Shown here piece after piece: positions 1 to 7,867 of a DNA stretch of 14,564 bases (position 1 is the first letter of the stretch; each line of letters starts with the position of its first letter). Where the stretch lies: the NCBI GenBank assembly GCA_043802345.1, contig JAZDLC010000260.1, positions 1-14,564 of the forward strand. The letters are read 5' to 3'. A program made the position numbers and the translations under genes. The notes beneath the pieces were generated by a model. That model did no database searches. It was given only the letters and a program-made list of their open reading frames with translations, and was not told where the DNA came from. Source of the DNA: JAZDLC01 sp043802345. Its GTDB lineage: Bacteria > Planctomycetota > B15-G4 > JADJEK01.

Positions 1-1092
1 GGGATGTACATGGTGCTCACGGCCGACCTGCGCAGCCGGGCCAACCGCTACCTGTCGCGGGCCGCTGATGCGTCCCGGGTGTCGCTCGCCGGGCTGCACG
101 CCGCGCGCATCCAGTTGGGCGGCAATCCGGGCTGGACCGGAGGGAACTTCAGAGATCCTGACGCGCCGTCGCAGGGAGTGACGGTGACCGCCTCGAGCAC
201 GGGCGTCCTGACCTCCCGCGCGACCTGCGTGGGAGTGGTGGGGGACGCGACCCAGGGAATCTCCGCCGATCTGATGGCGGTTCCCGATCCGGTGCTGGGG
301 TTCAATCTCTTCTCCGCCACCACGATCGAGCTCGACAACGTCACGTCCGGCGGCTACGTGCGCGCCAATGGAGACATCACGGCGACGGGCGACCTCGATT
401 TCTCGGGCACGGTAGAGACGCTGTCCGGGAGCAGCGTGACGCTTCAGATCGAGAGCCGGCAGGTCCACTACGTATCCGAAACCCTCGTGCCTCCGGCGGT
501 TTCGATGGCGTTCTACGCCTCACGGGCCTCGCCGATGCTCGGTCTTCCCGTGGATACAGAGACGGGGGCGATCCTGCTGGAGAACATCAGCCTGAGACCG
601 GACAGCAACCCGTACGGAGCAACCAATCCGAAAGGCGCCTATCTGATCGATGCGCCGGGCCAGAAGCTGGCCATTCGCAATGTGTACGTGGAAGGCCTTC
701 TGGTGGTGCGCGGCGCCACGCACATTCTCATCGAGCAGGGTTTCTACCTGGTGCGGGTGGACAACGGGATGGCCTCTCTCGTGGCCAACGCGCCGATCGA
801 CCTAAGACTCCAGAACTCACTGGACGAGAGCGTCAGCCTGATCGATTTCAACGGCGACGGCGACCTGTTCGACCTGTTCCAGCCCAGCATCGAGGGGGTA
901 GTCTATTCCAGTTCCAGTTTCACCGGGCCGCAGGGCGGCCTGATCAAGGGCGCCGTGGTGGCGAACCAGATTCACCTGACCGGCATGCCCGACCTGAGGG
1001 ACAGCAGCGCCCTGGCCACGCAGCCGGTGTACGAATTCACCGAGCCTGGCCCCTGGGATGTGGTGGCAGGCAGCATCGGGAGAACGCCATGA
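1..1092 (+). CDS. PilX-like pilus assembly protein, C-terminal part (5' end outside window)
   Basis: The frame is open to the first base, with no stop before the ATG at position 4, so the true start probably lies upstream and about 363 codons are visible. The visible N-terminus (the arginine- and alanine-rich segment at roughly residues 8-38, containing RANRYLSRAADASR) resembles the stretch just after the hydrophobic helix of PilX-type proteins, where small residues alternate before a globular domain. The missing hydrophobic helix would be upstream. The rest is rich in beta-forming and small polar residues, as expected for an exported pilus-associated domain. Counting from the ATG at 4, residues 281-290 read DFNGDGDLFD, an acidic loop (D281, N283, D285, D287, D290) like calcium-binding loops of dockerins and PilY1. 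The stop overlaps the kinase start as ATGA. A GspH-like gene two genes on supports the pilus assignment. The family call is inference from a short N-terminal pattern plus context; a generic exported beta-rich protein is the alternative. Confidence 0.6.
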   Translation, partial: GMYMVLTADLRSRANRYLSRAADASRVSLAGLHAARIQLGGNPGWTGGNFRDPDAPSQGVTVTASSTGVLTSRATCVGVVGDATQGISADLMAVPDPVLGFNLFSATTIELDNVTSGGYVRANGDITATGDLDFSGTVETLSGSSVTLQIESRQVHYVSETLVPPAVSMAFYASRASPMLGLPVDTETGAILLENISLRPDSNPYGATNPKGAYLIDAPGQKLAIRNVYVEGLLVVRGATHILIEQGFYLVRVDNGMASLVANAPIDLRLQNSLDESVSLIDFNGDGDLFDLFQPSIEGVVYSSSSFTGPQGGLIKGAVVANQIHLTGMPDLRDSSALATQPVYEFTEPGPWDVVAGSIGRTP

Positions 1093-2672
1093 CCGACACC
1101 GCCATCGGTCAGGAACAGGATCAAATCTCGAAGCTCAGCGCCGACCTGGTGAAGGCGTACGAGGCTCTGACCCTGGTCTACCGCACGGTGTCGAACCTGG
1201 GAGGGCTGTTTCGGGTCGGGGATATCACCGCCTATCTCGTCAATCGCGCGCTGGAGGCGGCCGAGGCGTCCAGCGCGGTCCTGTATCTGCTGCGCGCCGA
1301 CGGCGTCTGCGAGGTCTCCGCTTTCCGGGGAGCATTGAAGGATCAGTTGGTGGACGACGTGGCCGCGCGGCTGCTGCAGTTGGGCCGGCCGCTCTTCTTC
1401 CGTGGCGAACTGGCCAGCCAGTACCTGCGGCCGGGGGTGAACAGTCCATGGCAGATCCTGAGCGCTCCCCTCGAGACCGGTGGCCGCAGCCTCGGAGTCA
1501 TCGTGCTGGCCCGGGAGAACGACCGGCGATTCACGACCGGAGACGTCAAGCTGGTGTTCGCCCTTTCCGGGCTGACGGCAGTGGCGGTGGCGAACTTCCA
1601 GCATTACCGGGCGGTCAGCTACGAACGGGAGATGCTGGAGAGCGTGATCCGGGAAATCGGCGATGGCATCGTGGTCGCGGACTCCAATTGGCGCGCGCGG
1701 CTGACGAACGATGTGGGCCGGAAGTACCTGGGAGTGGCCGACACCGAGCCGGAAGGGTACGACGTCCTGAGAAGGATCGGAGCGTACTCCCTTTCGGTCC
1801 CGGTGGAGAGGGTGCGGGTTCAGGCGGGCGGAATGGAGGAGTTCACGGCCGAGAGCTTCGACCAGCGCAATCCGGTGGTGCTCGGTTGCAAGGCGTTCTG
1901 TGCCCGGCTGGGCACGGAGGCGGAACTGATCCGGGTGCTCTGTCTGCGCGACGTGACGGTTGAGCATCGCACGACCCAGGCCCAGAATGACTTCATGTCG
2001 CTCGCCGCGCACAAACTGCGAACCCCGCTCACCAAGATCATGGGGCTGCTGCCGCTGGCCCGGGACACCGACACGGATGATCAGATTCGCGCCGAGGCGT
2101 TCGACGGGATCGACAGCGGGTCCGAGGAGCTGCACAGCCTGGTGGACGGAGTGCTTCAGTTCGTCGAATTCCGCCAGGGGGCGTGTGTGGTGCAGTCGGT
2201 GGAGCTGAGGCCGCTGCTGCGCGAAGTGGTCGCGGCGGTCCGGGAGCGGAGGCCGCGGAAGGAGCTGGACGTTCGCATCGAAATCGACCGGAACGTCCCG
2301 CCGGTCCGTGGCTCGCGGCAGATGCTCTTCACGCTGTTCGAGAAGCTGATCGACAACGCGGTCAAATTCACGCCGGGCTCGCGGGCGCTGGTCAGGGTGG
2401 AGATCAGTTCCGTGGCGGAGGATCGGATCCGGATCGTCGTGGAGGACAAGGGCGAGGGGATCCCCCCGGATGTCTTGCGGCGTCTGTTCCGTCCTTTCTC
2501 GCAGCGCGATGAGGACTTCACCGGGCAGGCCGAGGGCGCTGGGTTGGGGCTGATGCTGGTGCGCCAGGTCGTGGAGAGACATGGCGGCAAGATCCACGCC
2601 GAGTCCAGACCAGGGGACGGGGCGCGATTCGTGGTCGAGATCCGAATCGAACAGGAGGGGAGTCCGACGTGA
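1089..2672 (+). CDS. GAF-PAS-like sensor histidine kinase (HisKA/HATPase_c)
   Basis: This 527-aa protein is a two-component sensor kinase that should autophosphorylate on His and pass phosphate to a response regulator. I see no transmembrane segment, so it is probably cytoplasmic. Domains in order: an N-terminal helix (about 1-33), a GAF-like domain (about 35-178), a PAS-like domain (about 185-298, with GDGIVVAD), HisKA (about 300-365) and HATPase_c (about 405-522). The H box is AAHKLRTPL with His308. The N box is DNAVKF with Asn423. G1 is D453-K-G-E-G457 and G2 is G483-A-G-L-G487. Lys309 replaces the Glu/Asp that normally follows the histidine. The start ATG overlaps the preceding stop (ATGA), with GGGAG at 1078-1082 as ribosome binding site. 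The end overlaps the pseudopilin start. No response regulator is visible in the window. Its place between pilus-type genes suggests a link to pilus or secretion control, which is inference. The kinase identity is near certain. Confidence 0.95.
   Translation: MTDTAIGQEQDQISKLSADLVKAYEALTLVYRTVSNLGGLFRVGDITAYLVNRALEAAEASSAVLYLLRADGVCEVSAFRGALKDQLVDDVAARLLQLGRPLFFRGELASQYLRPGVNSPWQILSAPLETGGRSLGVIVLARENDRRFTTGDVKLVFALSGLTAVAVANFQHYRAVSYEREMLESVIREIGDGIVVADSNWRARLTNDVGRKYLGVADTEPEGYDVLRRIGAYSLSVPVERVRVQAGGMEEFTAESFDQRNPVVLGCKAFCARLGTEAELIRVLCLRDVTVEHRTTQAQNDFMSLAAHKLRTPLTKIMGLLPLARDTDTDDQIRAEAFDGIDSGSEELHSLVDGVLQFVEFRQGACVVQSVELRPLLREVVAAVRERRPRKELDVRIEIDRNVPPVRGSRQMLFTLFEKLIDNAVKFTPGSRALVRVEISSVAEDRIRIVVEDKGEGIPPDVLRRLFRPFSQRDEDFTGQAEGAGLGLMLVRQVVERHGGKIHAESRPGDGARFVVEIRIEQEGSPT
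2653..2662 (+). promoter_or_regulatory. Ribosome binding site of the pseudopilin gene
   Basis: AGGAGG (2653-2658) runs into GGGGAG (2657-2662) inside the end of the kinase gene. It serves either GTG at 2669 (10 nt after AGGAGG) or ATG at 2672 (9 nt after the second GGAG). Both starts keep a short basic leader before the prepilin cleavage site, so the sequence does not decide strictly between them. Confidence 0.6.
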
Positions 2673-3136
2673 TGCGCGGTTTCACGCTCGTCGAGGTCAT
2701 GATCCTGATCGTGGTCGGAATGATCATCGCGGGAGTCGCCATGCCGGCCGCCAACACCTTCGACGACATGGGAATCTCCGCGGACGTCCGGATTCTCCAG
2801 GCCGACCTGGAATTTGCCCAGGCCCGGGCGATCGCCACCGGGCAGGGCCACCGCGTCCTCTTCGACCTGGACGACAACACCTACCAGGTGGAGTCTCCCC
2901 CCGGAGTCGTCCTGGACGAGCCACTCCGGAAGAGACCCTGGATTCGGGATCTGAACCGATTGCCACACAACGGGTCGGTCCTGACGAGCTGTGATTTCGG
3001 TGGCCAGAGAGCGGTGCTCTTCGACGGGGCGGGCACACCCGCCTCCGGTGGACAGGTGACCTTCGAGCTGGGCTCTTTCAGTGCGAAGCTGAATGTGGCC
3101 CCGGTGACGGGGGTCGTCAGCACGGTTCTTCCTTGA
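2672..3136 (+). CDS. GspH/FimT-type pseudopilin (prepilin-like protein)
   Basis: This protein of about 154 aa has a classic type III (prepilin) signal: a very short basic leader, MRG, then FTLVE, with cleavage expected between Gly and Phe and the conserved Glu at mature position +5. A hydrophobic helix of about 20 residues follows (VEVMILIVVGMIIAGVAM). After it, DVRILQADLEFAQARAIA and a beta-rich C-terminal domain match the GspH/FimT minor pseudopilin pattern, and the length is typical. The product would be processed by prepilin peptidase (PilD-type) and join a type IV pilus or type II secretion pseudopilus tip. ATG at 2672 is used here; GTG at 2669 would add one Met and create a GTGA overlap with the kinase stop. 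The gene is coupled to the kinase and ends the first gene cluster. A single Cys lies in the mature domain (SCDFGG). GspH and FimT cannot be separated from this window, so no symbol is given. Confidence 0.88.
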   Translation: MRGFTLVEVMILIVVGMIIAGVAMPAANTFDDMGISADVRILQADLEFAQARAIATGQGHRVLFDLDDNTYQVESPPGVVLDEPLRKRPWIRDLNRLPHNGSVLTSCDFGGQRAVLFDGAGTPASGGQVTFELGSFSAKLNVAPVTGVVSTVLP

Positions 3137-3155
3137 AGGGGCTGGAAGAGACCAA

Positions 3156-3185
3156 CCCCCAAGCTTCCGCCTCACCGATTGGGGG
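3156..3185 (+). terminator. Possible hairpin at the end of the pilus-type cluster
   Basis: CCCCCAA (3156-3162) and TTGGGGG (3179-3185) form a perfect 7-bp inverted repeat around a 16-nt loop, 20 bp after the pseudopilin stop. A competing, weaker pairing exists between GGGG at 3138-3141 and the same C run. No T tract follows, so this is not a canonical intrinsic terminator. The position between two gene blocks is the main support. Confidence 0.3.
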
Positions 3186-3193
3186 ATGAGTCG

Positions 3194-3199
3194 TATAAT
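3194..3199 (+). promoter_or_regulatory. Candidate -10 element upstream of the propeller operon
   Basis: A perfect TATAAT stands out in this GC-rich sequence, in the only sizeable intergenic gap and about 97 bp before the ATG at 3296. Transcription would begin near 3206, giving a leader of about 90 nt. No good TTGACA-like -35 is seen at 16-18 bp spacing (the positions read near CTCACC), and the extended TGn is absent. It is therefore a candidate only, possibly activator-dependent. Confidence 0.4.
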
Positions 3200-3264
3200 C
3201 ACCCGGAGTCTGTGCTCCACTGAAGTCTAGCGATTAGATCGACGCCTCCAAGGACCGGGACGAT

Positions 3265-3290
3265 AAACAGCGATAGATTCGAAACAGCGA
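3265..3290 (+). repeat. Short direct repeat before the propeller gene start
   Basis: AAACAGCGA occurs at 3265-3273 and again at 3282-3290, a 17-bp period, ending five bases before the ATG. A second related pair, AGCGATTAGATCG (3229-3241) and AGCGATAGATTCG (3269-3281), lies 40 bp apart. The repeats sit in the expected leader of the operon and could be a protein or RNA recognition site. No function is shown. Confidence 0.45.
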
Positions 3291-3295
3291 GCCGC

Positions 3296-6200
3296 ATGAA
3301 CAGCCGTCCGGGCTCTCTCATGCCGTTGACAGTGCGCCTGGCGATGCCCGCGATCCTGCTGGCGCTCTTTCAGATGGCGCCGGGTCCGCGTCTTCTTGCC
3401 CAGGAACGTTCTTTCCTTGGCTGGGACCAGATCGAGGAAGACGACTACCAGTTCGACCCGGACCGGAGCGAGGTGGCGACCTTCGCCATCCAGGTCTCGG
3501 GTGAGGTGCGATTCCGGTTCTACCGGGCCTCCGAGCTGATGAAGCTGGGGCGCTTCAGGGAGGCGTCAGAGCCGCTCCAGGAGGTCATAAACCTCTTTCC
3601 GAACCACCTTTACCAGGTGGCGAAACGCCCTCCCCGGTGGGTGGGGGCGGCCGAGTATGCGCGCTTCCTGCTCTCGTCCTTCCCCCCCGAAGGGAGGGAG
3701 GAGTACGCTGCCTGGGCCGCCCTGAGGGTGGCTCCGAAGTTCAAGAAGGCGTTGGCGACCAGGGACGAGGAACTGCTCGGCGAGCTGGCCGATCGCTGGG
3801 TGGCGACACCAGAGGGTCTTGAATCGCTGCGGCTGCTCGGCGATCTGGAACAGGAAAGGGGCAACCACGAGTTGGCGGAACGGTACTACCGGCGACGCCT
3901 GCTCTTCGAGGACCCCCCACTGGAATCGACGCCGAAGATCGCATTCCGCGCGGCGGCTGCCCTGGCGTTGCAGGGACGGCCTGGAAGGGGCGCCGAACTC
4001 GCCGAGCCGTACGGATCCTCCGAGATCCGGCTCGGTGGAGAGCTGCTGGATCTGCCCCTGGGAGTGGGCCGGCTCTCGGGACTGGCGGAGCCGAGGGGTC
4101 GAGACTGGGCGGTTTTCGGGGGCTCTCCGGACCATGGCGGCATCGTCCCCGGCACGGTCGGAAAACCCCGGCTCTCGAAGGAATGGCATGTGCCGGTCTT
4201 CTCCCCCATTGCCAGGAATCCGTTTTCGATCCACGCGACCGACTCGGACCAGGGTTTCCCGTTTCACGCGGCGATCTCCCGGGGGTCGATCCTGCTGGCG
4301 GACGGTCTCACCATCCGCAGCTACACCTTCTTCTCGGATGAACCGCGGTGGGTTTTCCACGGGCCGCTCGCGGGGACCGCGAACCGGGTTGACTTCTATC
4401 AGTTCGAGGACTACCTGGGTGACAGGCAAAAGGGGGAGTACCGGATCGGACAGTTGGCCCGCCAGCTACCGCTGATGACGACCGTGGCGGATGGAGTCGT
4501 GCTCTCTTGCATGTTCGACCTGCAGCCCAGGGGGCAGCGCATCCTGCTGGAAGGCTTGGAGATCACGGAGCCGATTCCGCGGCGGAGTCTCCATGCGGTC
4601 GACTTGCGGACGGGGCGGTTGCTCTGGCAGCAGCACCAGGAAGAGCTCGGCGCGCAGGCGCTCGTCAACCGCCTCTCGGTCTCGGCGCCGCCGATCGTCG
4701 TGGGTGATCGGGTGATCGCCGCGGGGCACATCCTCGAAGGCGCCATCAACCACTACGTCGTCTGTTTCTCGCTCTCGGACGGCCGGCTGCTCTGGAAAAC
4801 GCCGATCGTGGTCGGTCAGCAGGAACTGACCATGTTCAACAAGACGTTCAAGGAGTTCAGCGTGCAGATGCCGGCCGAGCAGGACGGCTCCGTGTTCGTC
4901 TGCACCAATCTGGGCCTGATCGCCGCGCTCGATCTGGTCACCGGCAACCTGCGCTGGGTCACCCAGTATGAGTCGATCCCGATCATGGGAGCGCGGCACT
5001 ACTACCGGCCGATGGAGCGGTCGACCAGCTCCAACAACGACGCGCCCGTGGTGCGGGACGGAGTGGCCGTGTTCTCGCCCCTCGACTCGAGCAACTTCTA
5101 CGCCCTGGATGTGGCCACCGGGAAGCGTCTCTGGGTGCGGGACTCGGGCCAGAGGTACCCCCTCGGCTACCGTTACCTCCTGGGGGTGGACGGGGACACC
5201 CTTGTGCTGGGGGGCGATTCGGGAATCGGGTTCTTCGATCTGAAAAGCGGCGCGACTCTCGGGGAGTTTTCGATCGCGGACCCCGGGAGTACTCCGCCCT
5301 GGCCCCGGGGATGTCTGGGAGAGGGCGTGGTCTGCCAGCCGCTCATGAACCAACTGCTGATTCTGCGCTGGACGCGGGCCGGCTCCAGGGTCGAGGTCCG
5401 GAAGGAAGCCGTGCCGATCGACAGTCAGCAAGCCGGGAATCTCGTACTGTACCAGGATTTCCAGATCACCGTGTCGCAGGACCTGATGACCGTCTTCTTC
5501 GATGTGGATGCGCTGGTCGCGGAGGCGCGGCGGAAGGCCCTGACAGAGGAGCAGAGCGACGAGGACCTGATCCTTCTGGGCGACCTGGAGCATCTGAAGG
5601 GAGACTACCTGGCGTCGATCCGGTCGTTCGAGCAGGTCTTCGCCAGGGGGGAGGTGGACGCGGAAACGAGCCGCCGTGTCCGGGACGGGCTGTATCGCAG
5701 TCACCGTGAGCTGGCCAGAAGGGCGACGGACAGTGCTTCGAGGCTCGAGCATCTGCAGGCGGAGGCTCGTTACGCGGCCGACGCCCGTGACTTCCTCGCG
5801 TCGGCGGAGCAGATCCTGGCGGTCCTGGATGAAAAGAAGGACTACGCCGGATACCTCGAGACCCTGGACTGGATCGATCAGCGGTGCGCGGACGTCGACT
5901 TTCCGTTCTCGCTGCATCCGTTTGGCGGACTCGTGCGGGTGGGCCTGTTCACGCTGGAGCAGCGTTCGCTGGTGGCGCTTGTGAGGGGCCGCCCGGGCGA
6001 CGCGACCGCGGCCTGGCAGAAGATGATTCTCCAGTACGACCAGCTTCCGTTCGGAGGAAGCACCGCGGGACGTTACGCCGAACGCAAGATTGCCGAGGCG
6101 ATCGAGACCTACGGGCCGGAGGTCTTCGAACCGTTCGAGCGGGAGGCTGCCGAGCTGCATCGAGTGGCCATGGAGACCCGGGACTCGAGAGCCCTCGGCG

Positions 6201-7867
6201 ACCTGATCCGTTGCTACCCGAATTCCAGGGACGTGGATTCGAGACGACTCGATCTGGCGCGCCTGCTGCTGGACGAGGGAAAGCACGGCGAGGCGTTCGA
6301 GGTGGTGGCGCCGCTCCTGAACGACGGGGAAGGCCGGGCTCATGCTCTGTACCTCGGGGCTCGTGGCGCCGAGCTGGCCGGCGAACCGGGACTGGCCCGG
6401 GCCTTGTGGGCGCGCCTCGGCGAGATCGGCCGCGACACGGCCGCGCTGGGTGGAGAGGGGGAGTCGTACGGTTCGGTGGCGGCTCGCGAACTGGAGCGGC
6501 TTGGCCCGGCGGCTCCTGGTGGCCGTCTTGGCCAGCGCCTGGCCAGCCTGCCCGACCTGGTCAACGGGGTGCGGCGGTTCCCGCTGGTGCTCGACCCGGA
6601 CACCCACATGGTGCCGCTGCTGGGCGCGCGAAGCGAGATCCTCGCCGACGCCGTGATGGTCTACGAGGTGGCGCCGGACAGGGGGGCCGCGCATGCCTGG
6701 CTGCGGCTGATCGATGTGGGGCGGTTGGAAGAAAGCTGGCGCGTGCTGGTCGACAGCTACTTCAGCGAGAGCGATCCATTGAAGGCGTACCTGTTTGGTG
6801 ATCGGATCGTGGTCCGCCAGCGCAGGAAACTGCGCGGTTACCGGGCGGAGACCGGAGAACTGCTGTTCGAGCGGACGCTCCCCGCGGTTCCCGCCCTGGA
6901 AGAGCAGGGGGACAACCTCCTTTACATGCAGTGGCGGCGGCCGGACGGAGCCAGCGTGCTGGCGGCGGTCGAACTCGCATCCGGGACCTTCTTCTGGAGC
7001 AAGGAGACGGGCAACGATCCGTACGATCTGGTCGTCACGTCCGAATTGGTGCTGACCCAGGCTGACGGAATGGTCACGGCCAGGGACGCCTTGACCGGCA
7101 CGACCCGCTACTCGCTCTCGCTGCTGGAGGTGTCTCGTAGGACGGGTATCCGCGCTTTCGAGGAGTTCGGCCTGCTGGTGGCGATCGGCGTCGGACAGGG
7201 AGCCAACTCACCAACTCTGATCGGATTCGACCTGAGCGACGGCCGCCGGCTCTTCGAGAAGGAGCGGCTCCCGAAGCCGGCCGAGGTCGGATGGCTCCAG
7301 GCCCTGCCGGAAGGGTTGGTCCTGCTGCGGGGGAACGGGTCATTCCTGCGGCAGAGGGCCAAGGGGATTCACACGGTGGAATTGCTGGAGCCGCGCACGG
7401 GGCGAGTACTGTGGGCGGTTCCAGACCTTCCCCAGCTCTCGGTGTTCGACCACGGGGAGACCTCGCTCGCCGGCAAGGTGGTCCTGCTCGCAGGCAGTCA
7501 TGGCAGTCACAGGAATCGGACGAATCGCCGCGTGGCGATGGTGGTGGTCGAGGCCGGCCGCCAGGATCCTTGGTCGATCCCGCTGGACGGCTTGCCGAAT
7601 GACTGGGCCGAGTTCACGTCGTTTGCCACGAGGAAGAACAGCCTCTTTGGTACGATCGATGTCAAGCCGCAGACGATTCCCAAGGGGAACAAGAGCTTCG
7701 TGTACACCCTTGACCTTGAGTCGGGCTCCCTGAACGTCGAACGTATTCCGTCGGAGCAGGACTATTACTGGTCCAGCCCAACCTGCACCTCGAACGCGCT
7801 GGTTGTGCTAAAGGACGGCCAGCTACACATCTACCCCGCCCGGGAGGCGGGTGAGGATTCCAAGTGA
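3296..7867 (+). CDS. Exported TPR and PQQ-like beta-propeller repeat protein (tandem TPR-propeller units)
   Basis: A 1523-aa protein with an N-terminal signal peptide: basic residues, a hydrophobic core around 17-31 (MPAILLALFQMAPGP), and likely cleavage near LLAQ-E. It appears to be two tandem units. Residues about 60-250 are TPR-like helices (LLGDLE at 180-185). About 270-740 hold PQQ/BamB-like propeller blades with recurring G-x-L-x-W endings (GRLLWQ near 441, GRLLWK near 498, GNLRWV near 550, GKRLWV near 610). About 755-1110 are again TPR-like (LLGDLE repeated at 760-765). About 1130-1515 form a second, more degenerate propeller (GELLFE, GRRLFE, GRVLWA). The family resembles BamB-type and PQQ-repeat proteins common in Planctomycetota. 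I see no evidence for PQQ cofactor use or dehydrogenase activity, so a scaffold or binding role is more likely. It heads the five-gene block. No strong Shine-Dalgarno is seen; a second Met at residue 9 (3320) is an alternative start. Domain identity is firm, function unknown. Confidence 0.9.
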   Translation: MNSRPGSLMPLTVRLAMPAILLALFQMAPGPRLLAQERSFLGWDQIEEDDYQFDPDRSEVATFAIQVSGEVRFRFYRASELMKLGRFREASEPLQEVINLFPNHLYQVAKRPPRWVGAAEYARFLLSSFPPEGREEYAAWAALRVAPKFKKALATRDEELLGELADRWVATPEGLESLRLLGDLEQERGNHELAERYYRRRLLFEDPPLESTPKIAFRAAAALALQGRPGRGAELAEPYGSSEIRLGGELLDLPLGVGRLSGLAEPRGRDWAVFGGSPDHGGIVPGTVGKPRLSKEWHVPVFSPIARNPFSIHATDSDQGFPFHAAISRGSILLADGLTIRSYTFFSDEPRWVFHGPLAGTANRVDFYQFEDYLGDRQKGEYRIGQLARQLPLMTTVADGVVLSCMFDLQPRGQRILLEGLEITEPIPRRSLHAVDLRTGRLLWQQHQEELGAQALVNRLSVSAPPIVVGDRVIAAGHILEGAINHYVVCFSLSDGRLLWKTPIVVGQQELTMFNKTFKEFSVQMPAEQDGSVFVCTNLGLIAALDLVTGNLRWVTQYESIPIMGARHYYRPMERSTSSNNDAPVVRDGVAVFSPLDSSNFYALDVATGKRLWVRDSGQRYPLGYRYLLGVDGDTLVLGGDSGIGFFDLKSGATLGEFSIADPGSTPPWPRGCLGEGVVCQPLMNQLLILRWTRAGSRVEVRKEAVPIDSQQAGNLVLYQDFQITVSQDLMTVFFDVDALVAEARRKALTEEQSDEDLILLGDLEHLKGDYLASIRSFEQVFARGEVDAETSRRVRDGLYRSHRELARRATDSASRLEHLQAEARYAADARDFLASAEQILAVLDEKKDYAGYLETLDWIDQRCADVDFPFSLHPFGGLVRVGLFTLEQRSLVALVRGRPGDATAAWQKMILQYDQLPFGGSTAGRYAERKIAEAIETYGPEVFEPFEREAAELHRVAMETRDSRALGDLIRCYPNSRDVDSRRLDLARLLLDEGKHGEAFEVVAPLLNDGEGRAHALYLGARGAELAGEPGLARALWARLGEIGRDTAALGGEGESYGSVAARELERLGPAAPGGRLGQRLASLPDLVNGVRRFPLVLDPDTHMVPLLGARSEILADAVMVYEVAPDRGAAHAWLRLIDVGRLEESWRVLVDSYFSESDPLKAYLFGDRIVVRQRRKLRGYRAETGELLFERTLPAVPALEEQGDNLLYMQWRRPDGASVLAAVELASGTFFWSKETGNDPYDLVVTSELVLTQADGMVTARDALTGTTRYSLSLLEVSRRTGIRAFEEFGLLVAIGVGQGANSPTLIGFDLSDGRRLFEKERLPKPAEVGWLQALPEGLVLLRGNGSFLRQRAKGIHTVELLEPRTGRVLWAVPDLPQLSVFDHGETSLAGKVVLLAGSHGSHRNRTNRRVAMVVVEAGRQDPWSIPLDGLPNDWAEFTSFATRKNSLFGTIDVKPQTIPKGNKSFVYTLDLESGSLNVERIPSEQDYYWSSPTCTSNALVVLKDGQLHIYPAREAGEDSK
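7852..7857 (+). promoter_or_regulatory. Ribosome binding site supporting the GTG start at 7864
   Basis: TGAGGA lies 6 nt before GTG at 7864, inside the last codons of the propeller gene. It supports the GTG start, which overlaps the upstream stop as GTGA. The only other in-frame option would remove the signal peptide. Confidence 0.6.

Noticed and set aside
972..2597. Open frame of 541 codons on the minus strand, opposite the kinase gene
   Set aside because: It lies wholly opposite an unmistakable kinase with all catalytic boxes, and its translation (many HR, PR and QH pairs) has no recognisable motif.
4466..6694. Open frame of 742 codons on the minus strand, opposite the propeller gene
   Set aside because: Its translation is rich in Arg, His, Pro and Gln with no domain pattern, as expected when the complement of a GC-rich gene lacks stops. 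The plus-strand frame has clear TPR and propeller motifs.
3296..7867. PQQ-dependent alcohol or glucose dehydrogenase
   Set aside because: The blades resemble BamB/PQQ repeats, but I saw no vicinal cysteines, heme-binding CxxCH or other dehydrogenase landmarks, and TPR units are interleaved.
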